Program-made: the position numbers and the translations under genes | Notes under the pieces: model-generated | The model's database searches: none | What the model was told of the DNA's origin: nothing | Seen by the model: the letters and a program-made list of their open reading frames with translations, nothing else | In this document: positions 9,037-20,429 of the stretch, piece by piece | How the letters are laid out: each line of letters begins with the position of its first letter | Position numbering within the stretch: position 1 is the stretch's first letter | Assembly (NCBI GenBank): GCA_902571425.1 | Contig: CACGBZ010000001.1 | Location: 186,001-250,000 of the forward strand | Direction: 5' to 3' | DNA length: 64,000 nt | Origin: an uncultured Pelagibacteraceae bacterium | GTDB taxonomy: Bacteria; Pseudomonadota; Alphaproteobacteria; Pelagibacterales; Pelagibacteraceae

Positions 9037-9735
9037 ATGAGTAACATTAGATTATTTTATTCAAAAAGTTTATCTCTTAATTTGACTGACAAACTTGATA
9101 AATCTCAATCTCATTATGTTTCAAAAGTTATGAGACTTAAAGAGAAAGAAGTTTTGTCTCTTTTTAACAGTAGTGGTGAATGGGAAGCAAAAATCTTAAA
9201 TATCACAAAAAACCTAGTTGAATTTAATGTTACGAAACAATTAAGACAAATAGAAAATACCAAAGATCTCTGGCTTGCTTTCTCTCCAATCAAATCAAAT
9301 TACTTTAATTTCATGATCCAAAAAGCTACCGAGCTTGGTGTAACTAAGTTTTTACCAGTAATCTTTGAAAGAACAATTGTTAGAAAGATTAATAAAGAGA
9401 GATTGAAAAAAGTAATCACAGAAGCTGCTGAACAATCAAACAGAATAACTGTTCCAATAATTGAGGAGCCTCAGAAATTAAAAAATTTTCTAAGCAATGA
9501 TATGGATTTAATATTTACTGATCTCAATACTGCTAATACTAAAATTGATCTTACAAAGTTAACAACTAAACCCACTTGTGTAATCATAGGGCCTGAAGGA
9601 GATTTTTCTGAGGAGGAGAGGGAAGAGATTCTTAAATTTAATGGTGTTCAGCCTATTAAAATCAATGAAAACATATTGAGATCTGAAACGGCTGTAATTT
9701 CTGCTCTATCGATCATAAATTACGCCATTAATTGA
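9037..9735 (+). CDS. rsmE: 16S rRNA (uracil-1498-N3)-methyltransferase RsmE
   Basis: RsmE methylates U1498 in the decoding region of 16S rRNA. The 232-residue protein has an N-terminal PUA-like RNA-binding domain (SHYVSKVMRLKEKE) and a C-terminal SPOUT knot. The knot contains KATELGVTKFLPV, AAEQSNR, the SAM-binding IGPEGDFSEEE near 192-202 and the trefoil-end ILRSETAVISALS. All landmarks are present and the length is usual. It is transcribed towards the cox operon, with about 60 bases before coxB. Confidence 0.95.
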   Translation: MSNIRLFYSKSLSLNLTDKLDKSQSHYVSKVMRLKEKEVLSLFNSSGEWEAKILNITKNLVEFNVTKQLRQIENTKDLWLAFSPIKSNYFNFMIQKATELGVTKFLPVIFERTIVRKINKERLKKVITEAAEQSNRITVPIIEEPQKLKNFLSNDMDLIFTDLNTANTKIDLTKLTTKPTCVIIGPEGDFSEEEREEILKFNGVQPIKINENILRSETAVISALSIINYAIN

Positions 9736-9796
9736 TATTTTGTCGCTAAAAGTAAAAGTGTATTTTTTTAAAAGACGCTCTATATAGGTTAAAAAA

Positions 9797-12248
<2,452 letters not shown>

Positions 12249-12281
12249 ATATAGTAAACAAGATTTTTTAACTTTAAATTA

Positions 12282-13193
12282 ATGATTAAGTCTAAATTAA
12301 AAAATAGAAACTTATCTCAAGAAGACGCCTTTAATTTATCTGAATTATTTAAATTAATGAAACCAAGAGTAATGTCTTTGGTTATATTTACATGTGCGGT
12401 TGGTTTATTAATGGCGCCGATCATTATCCCAACAAAGGATGCAATCATTGGAATAATTTTAGTTTCAATTGGAGCAGGTGCTGCTGGAGCTTTAAACATG
12501 TGGTATGAGTCTGATCTTGATGCATTAATGACAAGAACTTGCCTTAGACCAATTCCGACAGGCAAAGTAAACAAAAACCAAGCTCTGGTTTTTGGAATTT
12601 CCCTTTCAATATTTTCTGTAATTGCGCTCGATTTTTATTCAAATAGAATATCTGCTGTCTTGTTACTGTTTACTATTTTGTTTTATGTATTTGTTTATAC
12701 AATTTGGCTAAAGAGAAAAACTCCTCAAAACATAGTCATTGGCGGTGCTGCAGGAGCATTACCACCTGTTATTGGCTGGACTATAGCCACTAACTCTCTT
12801 TCATTAGAGCCGATTACTTTCTTTTTAATTATATTTTTTTGGACTCCCTCTCATTTTTGGGCTTTAAGTTTGTACAAATCTGACGACTATAAAAAAGCAA
12901 AAATACCAATGCTTCCACTAACCAACGGTGTGGAGAGTACAAAATTAAATATATTTATTTATTCGCTTACAATGCTCCCAATTGTAATTTTGCCATATGC
13001 AATCGGGTTTGTAGGTTTGGCGTTTTTAATACCATCTTTAATTTTGACAATTTATTATAATTATTTATGTTTCGAACTTTATAAATTTAAGAAAAACAAA
13101 TTTGATGCAAAAAAAGCAAAAACAATATTTGGATATTCAATTTTATATTTATTCTTAATATTTGTACTTTTTTTAATAGATAAAATTTTATGA
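12282..13193 (+). CDS. ctaB: Protohaem IX farnesyltransferase (haem O synthase) CtaB
   Basis: CtaB farnesylates haem B to haem O, the precursor of haem A needed by the oxidase encoded upstream. The 303-residue membrane protein belongs to the UbiA prenyltransferase superfamily. It has the CtaB motif NMWYESDLDALMTRT near 72-86, followed by RPIPTGK, and the second polar loop WALSLYKSDDYKKAKIPM near 197. About eight hydrophobic helices are visible. Its stop overlaps the start of the next small gene (ATGA at 13190-13193). CtaA, for the haem O to A step, is not in the window. Confidence 0.96.
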   Translation: MIKSKLKNRNLSQEDAFNLSELFKLMKPRVMSLVIFTCAVGLLMAPIIIPTKDAIIGIILVSIGAGAAGALNMWYESDLDALMTRTCLRPIPTGKVNKNQALVFGISLSIFSVIALDFYSNRISAVLLLFTILFYVFVYTIWLKRKTPQNIVIGGAAGALPPVIGWTIATNSLSLEPITFFLIIFFWTPSHFWALSLYKSDDYKKAKIPMLPLTNGVESTKLNIFIYSLTMLPIVILPYAIGFVGLAFLIPSLILTIYYNYLCFELYKFKKNKFDAKKAKTIFGYSILYLFLIFVLFLIDKIL

Positions 13194-13315
13194 TAACACC
13201 TGATAAAAAAACAAAGAAAAAAAATATAATAACTGCAATAGCAATTTTAGCTTTTATGGTGTTTTTATTTGTTTTTACTCTTTATAATGTTGGAGTATTT
13301 GATAGGCAGATATGA
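13190..13315 (+). CDS. CoxF-like 41-residue single-pass membrane protein
   Basis: This short gene between ctaB and ctaG is easily missed. Its ATG overlaps the ctaB stop (ATGA) and its TGA overlaps the ctaG ATG, so the three look translationally coupled. The product has a basic N-terminus (residues 1-11, KKTKKK), one hydrophobic helix (about 12-33) and a short tail ending GVFDRQI. Many alphaproteobacterial oxidase operons carry a small CoxF-type gene with the same topology at this position, which is the basis of the call. The molecular function is unknown. Position, overlap on both sides and topology support a real gene. Confidence 0.78.
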   Translation: MITPDKKTKKKNIITAIAILAFMVFLFVFTLYNVGVFDRQI

Positions 13316-13845
13316 TGAAAGGCAAAACATTAACCCCAATATTGTTAGCAGGAATTTTTGTCCTGATGTTAGGTTTGTCATTTGCTGCAGTGCCTTTATA
13401 TGATTTATTCTGTAGAGTAACTGGATTTGGGGGAACAACACAGGTATCAAAAGAAGCTCCAGATATTGTATTAGATAAAGTGGTTAGTGTTAGATTTGAT
13501 ACAAATGTAAATAACTTAGAGTGGGATTTTAAAGCCAAATCAAATGTTATGGATGTTAAGGTTGGTCAGGTTAATAGAATAGAGTTCGAGGTAGAAAATT
13601 ATGGCGAAGATACTACATTTGGAGTAGCAAGTTTTAACGTGTCACCAGCAAGTTTTGGAAAATATTATAGTAAATTAGGGTGTTTTTGCTTTGAAAAACA
13701 AAAGTTGAAGGCTGGTGAGAAGGCTATTTATGTAATGACTTTTTATTTAGACCCTGAACTAGTAAATGATCCAACAACAAAAAATCTTCAAGATGTAACC
13801 ATGTCGTATACTTTTTTCTCGACAGATTACTATAAACAATCATAA
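13312..13845 (+). CDS. ctaG: Cytochrome c oxidase copper-assembly protein CtaG/Cox11
   Basis: CtaG delivers copper to the CuB site of subunit I. The 177-residue protein has one N-terminal membrane helix (about 8-28) followed by YDLFCRVTGFGGTTQ and a periplasmic immunoglobulin-like domain. The Cox11 copper-binding pair is in KLGCFCFEKQ near residues 121-130. The DPE and late Thr-Met-Ser-Tyr-Thr strand are also typical. It overlaps the CoxF-like gene by 4 bases and is followed by coxC after 9 bases. The start may be this ATG or the next codon, also ATG. Confidence 0.95.
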   Translation: MMKGKTLTPILLAGIFVLMLGLSFAAVPLYDLFCRVTGFGGTTQVSKEAPDIVLDKVVSVRFDTNVNNLEWDFKAKSNVMDVKVGQVNRIEFEVENYGEDTTFGVASFNVSPASFGKYYSKLGCFCFEKQKLKAGEKAIYVMTFYLDPELVNDPTTKNLQDVTMSYTFFSTDYYKQS

Positions 13846-13854
13846 TCACGAAAA

Positions 13855-14643
13855 ATGTCAGCAGAAAAAAAACACGATTACCACTTAGTTGACCCAAGTC
13901 CTTGGCCAATCTATACATCTTTTGCATGCTTGGTATTAGCCATAGGTGCAATTTTTTATATGCATAATGGCATTTCATGGGGAATGTATCTTGGTTTAGC
14001 TTTATTAATTTATGGTGCATATATGTGGTTTAGAGATGTAGTAATTGAAGCTGAACATCAAGGTCATCATACTCCTGTTGTTCAAATTCATCATAGATAT
14101 GGAATGACTTTATTTATTGCTTCAGAGGTGATGTTCTTTGTTGCATGGTTCTGGGCATACTTTGATATAAGTTTATTTCCAAATGAATTTGTTGGAAATG
14201 TATGGCCACCTAAAGATATTGAAACTTTTGATCCTTGGGACATTCCTTTAATAAATACTTTAGTTTTATTGTTATCAGGAACAACTGTAACTTGGGCTCA
14301 CCATTCTTTATTAGAGGATGATAGAAAAGGATTTATACAAGGATTAACACTAACTGTAATTCTTGGTTTCTTTTTTACTTTATTGCAAGCATACGAATAC
14401 CATCACGCTACTTTTACTTACTCTGGCCATATTTATGGAGCTGTATTTTATATGGCAACAGGTTTTCATGGTTTTCACGTCATAATTGGAACGATATTTT
14501 TAGCAGTATGTTTGTGGAGAGGAAGACTTGGTCATTTTACTAAAGATCATCATTTTGGATTTGAAGCGGCTGCTTGGTATTGGCATTTCGTTGACGTAGT
14601 GTGGTTATTCTTATTTGCTGCAATTTATATTTGGGGAAGTTAA
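13855..14643 (+). CDS. coxC: Cytochrome c oxidase subunit III
   Basis: Subunit III stabilises the aa3 oxidase and supports proton uptake into the D channel. The 262-residue protein has seven predicted helices. Typical motifs are HDYHLVDPSPWP at the N-terminus, RDVVIEAEHQGHHT near 60, SEVMFFVAWFWAYF near 93 with the lipid-contact Glu, WAHHSL near 145, ATGFHGFHVIIG near 202 and a C-terminal WHFVDVVW. Many alphaproteobacteria have a DUF983 gene between coxC and surf1. Here that gene is absent and surf1 starts 9 bases later. Confidence 0.97.
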   Translation: MSAEKKHDYHLVDPSPWPIYTSFACLVLAIGAIFYMHNGISWGMYLGLALLIYGAYMWFRDVVIEAEHQGHHTPVVQIHHRYGMTLFIASEVMFFVAWFWAYFDISLFPNEFVGNVWPPKDIETFDPWDIPLINTLVLLLSGTTVTWAHHSLLEDDRKGFIQGLTLTVILGFFFTLLQAYEYHHATFTYSGHIYGAVFYMATGFHGFHVIIGTIFLAVCLWRGRLGHFTKDHHFGFEAAAWYWHFVDVVWLFLFAAIYIWGS

Positions 14644-14652
14644 TATTTATCC

Positions 14653-15306
14653 TTGAAGAATAAATTACTATTTTCAGTTTTTGTTTACTTTATTATTTTA
14701 ACTCTTCTCTCCTTAGGGTTTTGGCAAATTTATAGATTAAATTGGAAATTACAGTTAATTGAGCAAATTGAAAATTCATTAAAAAATGACCCTGTAGAAT
14801 TAACTAGTATTGAAAAAAAAAATTATCTTAGAATTAAGACAAGTGGAGAAATTGATTTTGATAAACAAATTTACTTATATAATTTAAATGATGTAGGTAA
14901 ACCTGGGTTTGAGGTAATAAATCCAATAAAAATTGGTGACAAAAATTACTTAATGAATAGAGGATGGATACCTTTTGAAAAAAAAGACCTACCCGAAATA
15001 AATTTAGTTGATCAAAATCAAATTGTCGGCACTCTTATGCTACAAACTAAACCAAGTACATTCAAACCAGAAAACGATATTGAGAAAAATTACTGGTTTA
15101 CTTTGAATAGAGAAGATATTTCAAAATTTACTGGAAGAAATTTTTCAGATTATGTCATTTATTTAAATGGTGATTATAAAATTCCAAAACCAAGAGTGAT
15201 TACTGCTAAAATTTCAAATAATCATAAGAAGTACGCAATCACTTGGTTTTCTATGGCGATTTCAATTCTTTTAATATATTTATATTTTAGAAAAAAAAAT
15301 TATTAA
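14653..15306 (+). CDS. SURF1 family oxidase assembly factor
   Basis: Surf1 helps insert haem a into subunit I of the oxidase. The 217-residue protein has the family topology: an N-terminal helix (about 4-23) containing LGFWQIYRLNWK, a periplasmic middle domain with the MNRGWIPF motif near 97, and a C-terminal helix (about 194-211) preceded by HKKYAITWFSMA. The start is a TTG at 14653; no ATG is available before the conserved helix. It sits between coxC and thrC; the thrC ATG follows the stop directly. The family call is firm; the start codon is less certain. Confidence 0.9.
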   Translation: MKNKLLFSVFVYFIILTLLSLGFWQIYRLNWKLQLIEQIENSLKNDPVELTSIEKKNYLRIKTSGEIDFDKQIYLYNLNDVGKPGFEVINPIKIGDKNYLMNRGWIPFEKKDLPEINLVDQNQIVGTLMLQTKPSTFKPENDIEKNYWFTLNREDISKFTGRNFSDYVIYLNGDYKIPKPRVITAKISNNHKKYAITWFSMAISILLIYLYFRKKNY

Positions 15307-16689
15307 ATGAAATATGTAAGTACAAGAGACACATCAAAAACCTTTGAATTTAAAGACGTTTTTATCAAAGGCCTTGCTGATGATGGAGGCTTATTTATCC
15401 CCGAAAAATTGACGAAATATTCTGGAAATGAAATTAAAGATTTTAAAAAACTAAGCTACTCAGAGTTAGCTAAAAAAATCGTTTATCCATTTATTGGTAA
15501 TTTCATGTCACAAGTTGAATTAAGTAAAATTATTGATAAGTCTTACTCTGCATTTAGAAAAGATAATGTTGTAGATTTCATAAAGCTTGGAGATAGAACA
15601 GTGTTAGAACTGTTTTATGGTCCGACTTTAGCTTTTAAAGATATTGCTATGCAACTTTTGGGTAACTTTTACGAGTATTACCTAAATAATGAAAATCAAA
15701 AGATTAATATTGTTGTTGCTACATCTGGAGACACTGGTGCCGCAGCAATAGATGCAATTAGAGGTAAAAAAAATGTTAATATTTTTGTGCTTCACCCAGA
15801 TAATCGTGTTTCACCAGTTCAAAGAAAATTAATGACAACAGGTAAAGACGAAAACGTATTCAACATAGCCATAAAGGGAAATTTTGATGATTGTCAAAAC
15901 TTAGTTAAATCCATGTTTGCAGATAAGAAATTTTCAAGTGACATTAAAATGTCAGGTGTAAATTCCATTAATTGGGCGAGGATTATTGCTCAAAGTGTTT
16001 ATTACTTTTATAGCTATTTATCAGTTGAAGACGCAAGTGAACCAACAAATTTTTCAGTGCCTACAGGAAATTTTGGAGATGTATATGCAGGATATTTAGC
16101 CAAAAAAATGGGCTTGCCGATAGATAAATTGATTGTTGCAACTAATCAAAATGATATTTTACATAGAGCAATCTCAAAAGGTAGTTATGAGGCAGAAAAA
16201 GTTTCAGAAACTATCTCTCCAAGTATGGACATACAAATAGCCAGTAATTTTGAAAGACTCATATTTGATCTTAATAATGGAGACGATCAACAGACTTCTC
16301 TAGATATGAAAAATATTAAAGATAAGGGACAGTATTTAATAAATGACGATAAATTAAATAAAATTAGTGAAAACTTTTTATCAGCTAGAATGAGTGAGGA
16401 TGAAACTTTAGAGGTTATTAAAAAGGTGTATGAAAAATATTCTGTAGTTTTAGACCCACACACAGCTATTGGATATGGTGCTTTCGACAAACATAACTTA
16501 AAAGGAAATAATATTGTACTAGCAACTGCACATCCTTGTAAATTTCCTGATGCCGTTTCCAAAGCTATAAATTTAAAATCTGATTTACCAAAAGAACTTG
16601 AGTATATTTTGAATGAAAAAGAAAATTATGATATAGTTGAAAATAATTTAGAAAAAATTAAAAACTACATTACAGGTAAAACAAAATGA
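15307..16689 (+). CDS. thrC: Threonine synthase ThrC
   Basis: ThrC converts O-phosphohomoserine to threonine with pyridoxal phosphate. The 460-residue protein is of the long, fungal/proteobacterial class. It starts MKYVSTRDTSKTFEFKD, has the PLP lysine in GPTLAFKDIAMQLLG near residue 110, and the phosphate-binding ATSGDTGAAA near 139-148 followed by the HPDNRVSPVQ loop. It follows surf1 with no gap and overlaps the peroxiredoxin gene by 4 bases. The homoserine kinase gene thrB lies about 0.9 kb away on the opposite strand, so the two last steps of threonine synthesis flank prx and rnhA. Confidence 0.96.
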   Translation: MKYVSTRDTSKTFEFKDVFIKGLADDGGLFIPEKLTKYSGNEIKDFKKLSYSELAKKIVYPFIGNFMSQVELSKIIDKSYSAFRKDNVVDFIKLGDRTVLELFYGPTLAFKDIAMQLLGNFYEYYLNNENQKINIVVATSGDTGAAAIDAIRGKKNVNIFVLHPDNRVSPVQRKLMTTGKDENVFNIAIKGNFDDCQNLVKSMFADKKFSSDIKMSGVNSINWARIIAQSVYYFYSYLSVEDASEPTNFSVPTGNFGDVYAGYLAKKMGLPIDKLIVATNQNDILHRAISKGSYEAEKVSETISPSMDIQIASNFERLIFDLNNGDDQQTSLDMKNIKDKGQYLINDDKLNKISENFLSARMSEDETLEVIKKVYEKYSVVLDPHTAIGYGAFDKHNLKGNNIVLATAHPCKFPDAVSKAINLKSDLPKELEYILNEKENYDIVENNLEKIKNYITGKTK

Positions 16690-17174
16690 AAATTAAAGAA
16701 GGGGAACAACTTCCAAATTCAGAATTTTATTATTTAGACTCAAGTGGAGCAGCAAAAAAAATATCTACAACAGAAGTTTTTAAAAATCATAAAACAATTG
16801 TGATTGGAGTACCTGGAGCATTTACAAAAGTTTGTTCTGCAAAACATCTGCCAGGGTATGTTAACAATTACGAGGAAGCAAAGAACAAAGGGGTTACAAA
16901 AATTATTTGTGTTTCAGTTAATGATCCAAATGTGATGAAAGCATGGGGTGAAAGTCAAAAAGTTGAAGATAAAATATTTATGGCTGCAGATCCATATTGT
17001 GAATTTACTAAATCAATTGGAGCAGAAATAGATAGACACGATCGGGGTCAGGGAATGAGGTCAGCAAGATATACAATGTTAATTGAAGACAATTTTGTAA
17101 AGAAAATACAAGCAGAAGATGATACTGCCACGTGTGAAATTTCAGCGGCAGAAAATTTTTTAAATTTAGTCTAA
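16686..17174 (+). CDS. Peroxiredoxin, Prx5 type
   Basis: This thiol peroxidase reduces peroxides using glutathione or thioredoxin. The 162-residue protein is of the Prx5 subfamily: GVPGAFTKVCSAKHLPGYV near 39-57 holds the peroxidatic Cys, and the conserved Arg is in the RSARYTML strand near 118. The usual TP(T) before the Cys is TKV here. A second Cys (CEIS, near 150) near the C-terminus may be the resolving residue. It overlaps the thrC stop (ATGA) and is convergent with rnhA, overlapping by 9 bases. It probably protects the respiring cell from peroxide, though this is inferred. Confidence 0.92.
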   Translation: MKIKEGEQLPNSEFYYLDSSGAAKKISTTEVFKNHKTIVIGVPGAFTKVCSAKHLPGYVNNYEEAKNKGVTKIICVSVNDPNVMKAWGESQKVEDKIFMAADPYCEFTKSIGAEIDRHDRGQGMRSARYTMLIEDNFVKKIQAEDDTATCEISAAENFLNLV

Positions 17175-17591
17175 ATTTGCAGCCTTTTTAGCCAATAAGT
17201 CAACTTCTTCATTCATAGGATTTCCATCATGAGCCTTTACCCAATTCCATTGAACATTAAGTGATTTATTCAAATTATATAATTTAATCCACAAATCTTT
17301 ATTTTTAACATCCTCTTTTTTTGATGTTTTCCAATTATTAGTCAACCAAGTATTAATCCATTCGGTTATTCCATTTTTTACATATTGGGAGTCAGTATAT
17401 ATTTTTATTTCAACACCAGGTTTTATATCCTTAAGTGCATTGATCGGAGCAAGTAGTTCCATTCTATTATTTGTAGTGTTTTTTTCACTACCGCTAATTT
17501 TTCTTATTTCTTTTTCATCATTTATAATGGCAGCCCATCCACCATTACCTGGATTTGTTAAACAAGAACCGTCTGTATAAATTGTAATCAT
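17166..17591 (-). CDS. rnhA: Ribonuclease HI RnhA
   Basis: RnhA cuts the RNA strand of RNA-DNA hybrids. The 141-residue protein has the catalytic DEDD set: Asp in IYTDGSCLTNPGNGG (about residue 6), Glu in NRMELLAP (about 44), Asp in IYTDSQYV (about 66) and a late Asp in NEEVDLLAKKAA (about 130). The KAHDGNPMNE loop is the family's substrate loop. The gene is last in a 15-gene reverse-strand run. Its start codon overlaps the end of thrB by 1 base. RnhB, the second RNase H, is also in the window at 33.1 kb. Confidence 0.95.
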   Translation of the reverse strand: MITIYTDGSCLTNPGNGGWAAIINDEKEIRKISGSEKNTTNNRMELLAPINALKDIKPGVEIKIYTDSQYVKNGITEWINTWLTNNWKTSKKEDVKNKDLWIKLYNLNKSLNVQWNWVKAHDGNPMNEEVDLLAKKAANLD

Positions 17592-18556
17592 TAATTTAAA
17601 TAGTCTTTAAATGAGCTTAAATTATTGTGAGAAAGCAATTTTTGATAATATTCATTAGGATCTTTAATTTTAATCAATGCTGTTTTTGGTGTATTTGAGT
17701 AGTCATATAATCTTGTTAACAAATATCTTAATGCTGCACCTCTACATAAAATATTTATAGATTTCTTTTCCTTTATTGAAATTTTCCTAACACTCTCATA
17801 CCCTTTGATTAAATTTTTTATTTTTTTATGATTCATTTGAAATTTTCTCTTTTTACTTTCAAAACAAAGAGCATTGATACATATAGCAATTTCATACATA
17901 AAATAATCATTAGCAGCAAAGTAGAAATCAATAATTCCTGAAAGTTTATTTTTTTTGAAGAATATATTATCTATAAATAAGTCACCATGGATAATACCTT
18001 TAGGTAATTGTTTAGGCCAATTTTGATTAATATCTTTAAAGTTATTTTTTAAGAATACTTTTAAATTTGAAAAGTTTTTTGATTTAAATTTAATACTTTC
18101 CAATAAAGGTTTTAAATTCCTAATACCCATCGAATTTTTTCTATTAAGCTTCATTTTACTTGTGACCACATGCATTCGAGCAATTGTCTTACCAATTGCA
18201 TAACAATCACTTATATTTAATATTTTTTTATCCTTACCTTCCAAGAATGATACAATACATGCAGTTTTATTTTTTAATTTAATAAGATATTTTTTTTCTT
18301 TGGTTTTCAGTGGCTTAGGACAGCTTATTTTTGAATTGTTCAAGTTATCCATTAGTTTCATAAAAAAAGGTATTTCTTTTTGCAAAACTCTTTTTTCAAA
18401 AATAGTTAAAATGTATTTTTTCTTTTTTGATTTAAGAAGATAGTTTGTGTTTTCTATCCCTTGCTTGATACCTTTAAAACTTGTTACTTTATCGATATTA
18501 AAATTCTCATTAATAATATCAATTTCCTTTTGATTTATTTTTGTATATACGGCCAT
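17591..18556 (-). CDS. thrB: Homoserine kinase ThrB (APH-fold type)
   Basis: ThrB phosphorylates homoserine for threonine synthesis. The 321-residue protein is of the aminoglycoside-phosphotransferase fold found in Alphaproteobacteria, not the GHMP fold of E. coli. It starts MAVYTKINQKEIDIINENFN, has a GIENTNYLL nucleotide loop near 32-40, the catalytic GIIHGDLFIDNIFF near 187-200 and the metal Asp in GIIDFYFA near 207. The gene order ispH-thrB-rnhA is, from memory, conserved in this class. ispH ends 2 bases upstream, and rnhA overlaps by 1 base. Confidence 0.93.
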   Translation of the reverse strand: MAVYTKINQKEIDIINENFNIDKVTSFKGIKQGIENTNYLLKSKKKKYILTIFEKRVLQKEIPFFMKLMDNLNNSKISCPKPLKTKEKKYLIKLKNKTACIVSFLEGKDKKILNISDCYAIGKTIARMHVVTSKMKLNRKNSMGIRNLKPLLESIKFKSKNFSNLKVFLKNNFKDINQNWPKQLPKGIIHGDLFIDNIFFKKNKLSGIIDFYFAANDYFMYEIAICINALCFESKKRKFQMNHKKIKNLIKGYESVRKISIKEKKSINILCRGAALRYLLTRLYDYSNTPKTALIKIKDPNEYYQKLLSHNNLSSFKDYLN

Positions 18557-18558
18557 TG

Positions 18559-19503
18559 TTAATTTAATTTTTTGGGGATTTTAAATACTACATCTTCTTT
18601 AATTATTTCAACTTCTTCAATACTTATAGAAAATTTATTTTTTAAATCATTAATAAAATTTTCCACTAATATTTCTGGTGCAGATGCTCCTGATGATATA
18701 CCTATTGTATTGCAATTTTCTATTTGATCATAAGGTATAGAACTCTCAGAGTGAATAAGTTGAGAATTTTCACAGCCTGATTTCTTTGCCACCTCAACAA
18801 GCCTAACAGAATTTGAAGAGTTTCTACTCCCAATAACAAAAAAAATATCACAATTCTTCGCAATATTTTTTACTGCCAATTGACGGTTAGTAGTTGCATA
18901 ACAAATATCTTCTTTCATTGGTTCTTTTATATTAGGAAAATTGGTTTTTAAAATTTTTATTATTTCTTTTGTATCATCAACTGACAAAGTAGTCTGAGTA
19001 ATATATGCTAATTTTTTATCTAGTTTATTTTGATATTTTAAAGCATCTTCCTCATTTTGGATTAGATCTATAGAACCTTCATTTAATTGACCCATAGTTC
19101 CAATTACTTCTGGATGATTTTCATGACCAATTAAAATTATATGGTAACCTGCTTTATTAAGATTTTCTGCTTCTCTATGAACCTTAGAAACAAGTGGACA
19201 TGTGGCATCAACATAAGTCATTTTATAATTTTTTGCATCCTCAGGTATTTTTTTTGGAACACCATGTGCTGAAAAAATTACTGGTCTTGATTTGTCTTCT
19301 ATCTCATCCAGCTCTTCAACAAATATTGCCCCTTTATTTTTTAAATCATCTACTACATACTTATTATGTACAATTTCATGACGTACATAAACTGGAGCTC
19401 CAAATTTTTGTATAGATTTTTCTACTATTTCAATTGCCCTTTCTACCCCAGCACAAAATCCACGAGGTGCAGATAATAATATTTTTAATTCTTTATGTTT
19501 CAT
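18559..19503 (-). CDS. ispH: 4-hydroxy-3-methylbut-2-enyl diphosphate reductase IspH
   Basis: IspH is the iron-sulfur enzyme that makes IPP and DMAPP at the end of the MEP pathway. The 314-residue protein has the three cluster cysteines in PRGFCAGVERAIE (near 18), DATCPLVSKVH (near 102) and EDICYATTNRQ (near 200), along with HEIVHN and SAHGV. It overlaps the blh gene upstream by 11 bases, so isoprenoid supply is transcribed with the carotenoid genes that use it. IspE, another MEP enzyme, is at 36.1 kb. Confidence 0.97.
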   Translation of the reverse strand: MKHKELKILLSAPRGFCAGVERAIEIVEKSIQKFGAPVYVRHEIVHNKYVVDDLKNKGAIFVEELDEIEDKSRPVIFSAHGVPKKIPEDAKNYKMTYVDATCPLVSKVHREAENLNKAGYHIILIGHENHPEVIGTMGQLNEGSIDLIQNEEDALKYQNKLDKKLAYITQTTLSVDDTKEIIKILKTNFPNIKEPMKEDICYATTNRQLAVKNIAKNCDIFFVIGSRNSSNSVRLVEVAKKSGCENSQLIHSESSIPYDQIENCNTIGISSGASAPEILVENFINDLKNKFSISIEEVEIIKEDVVFKIPKKLN

Positions 19504-20428
19504 TTTTTTCTAAAAAATATTCCAGCAATATATGTGGAAAGGTTAAAGACGCCAAACCTATAAATATTATTTTTAAAATTGCACTATCCAAATTGTATGA
19601 ATTATTTAGAAAATAAAGAGCAATAAAAGAAAAAATAGCTGTCAAAATCGTTAAAGGTAATGCTTTTTTAACAAACAATCTAAATCCATTAACCATACTA
19701 TTTGGATCAAGATGAAAAGCTAATGAAATTGAATGTCTAATCGAGTGTAAAAAACAGAAATAAACAGTAAATGCTATTAGTGGAGATAGATAGTAATTTA
19801 ATATTAAAATTGAAAAATAATCTAAAAAAATTACAAATTTTTTGATTTCAAAATTTTTTAAAAAAAGAAAAATACTTGATAGAGTGCTGCAGAATATTCC
19901 AATTTGAATTACATTATTTGTCTCAATAAAGTCTAAACTTGAATAAAATGCTTCATTATCGATAAATAATAATTTGAAAATCGCTATTGTTTCCTGAAAA
20001 TGAAAATACAAAGGAGCAAGTATAATTAAAAATCCTTTGAAAAAATAAAGTATTTGAGTGAAATAAGATTTTTCATTAATCAAAAATTGTGTATCCTCTT
20101 TTCCAAAGTGGTAGGAAGCGATCATTAAAAAAAGAATTAAAGTTATGGATGGTAATAGTACCCAAGCTATAATGACTAATCCTGAAATTAAAATATATGT
20201 GATATAGAATATATAAGTTAATTTTATATTAAATAATCTTAGCAGTTTTTTTCCTTTAATATGATCTAAAGAGCCATGGGAAACGCCTATAATTAAAATT
20301 AAAAATAAACATAAAATTGATGAAATATTCAAATTATTAAATTTAAATAACAAAATACAAAAAATGTTTACTATAAAGAAAAAAATAAATGAATGATTTA
20401 GATTTATTTTTTTAATCTTATTGATCAT
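19493..20428 (-). CDS. blh: Beta-carotene 15,15'-dioxygenase, Brp/Blh family
   Basis: Blh cleaves beta-carotene into two retinals, the chromophore of proteorhodopsin. The 311-residue integral membrane protein has about eight hydrophobic helices. The likely iron ligands are His residues in GVSHGSLDHIKG near 48-59, ASYHFGKEDTQ near 105 and FLHSIRHSIS near 226. It lies 1 base after crtY and overlaps ispH by 11 bases. Known marine proteorhodopsin clusters carry this gene next to crtY. No opsin gene is in the window, so retinal must be supplied to an opsin encoded elsewhere. Confidence 0.93.
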   Translation of the reverse strand: MINKIKKINLNHSFIFFFIVNIFCILLFKFNNLNISSILCLFLILIIGVSHGSLDHIKGKKLLRLFNIKLTYIFYITYILISGLVIIAWVLLPSITLILFLMIASYHFGKEDTQFLINEKSYFTQILYFFKGFLIILAPLYFHFQETIAIFKLLFIDNEAFYSSLDFIETNNVIQIGIFCSTLSSIFLFLKNFEIKKFVIFLDYFSILILNYYLSPLIAFTVYFCFLHSIRHSISLAFHLDPNSMVNGFRLFVKKALPLTILTAIFSFIALYFLNNSYNLDSAILKIIFIGLASLTFPHILLEYFLEKNET

Positions 20429-20429
20429 C

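Noticed and set aside
9736-9796. Possible sigma-70 promoter before coxB (TTGATA at 9732 or TATATA at 9781)
   Set aside because: No pair has acceptable spacing with good matches at both boxes; the gap probably holds a promoter, but I cannot place it.
13724-14020. Open frame of 98 codons on the reverse strand across the ctaG-coxC junction
   Set aside because: It is antisense to two well-conserved oxidase genes, and the translation shows no signal, domain or start context.
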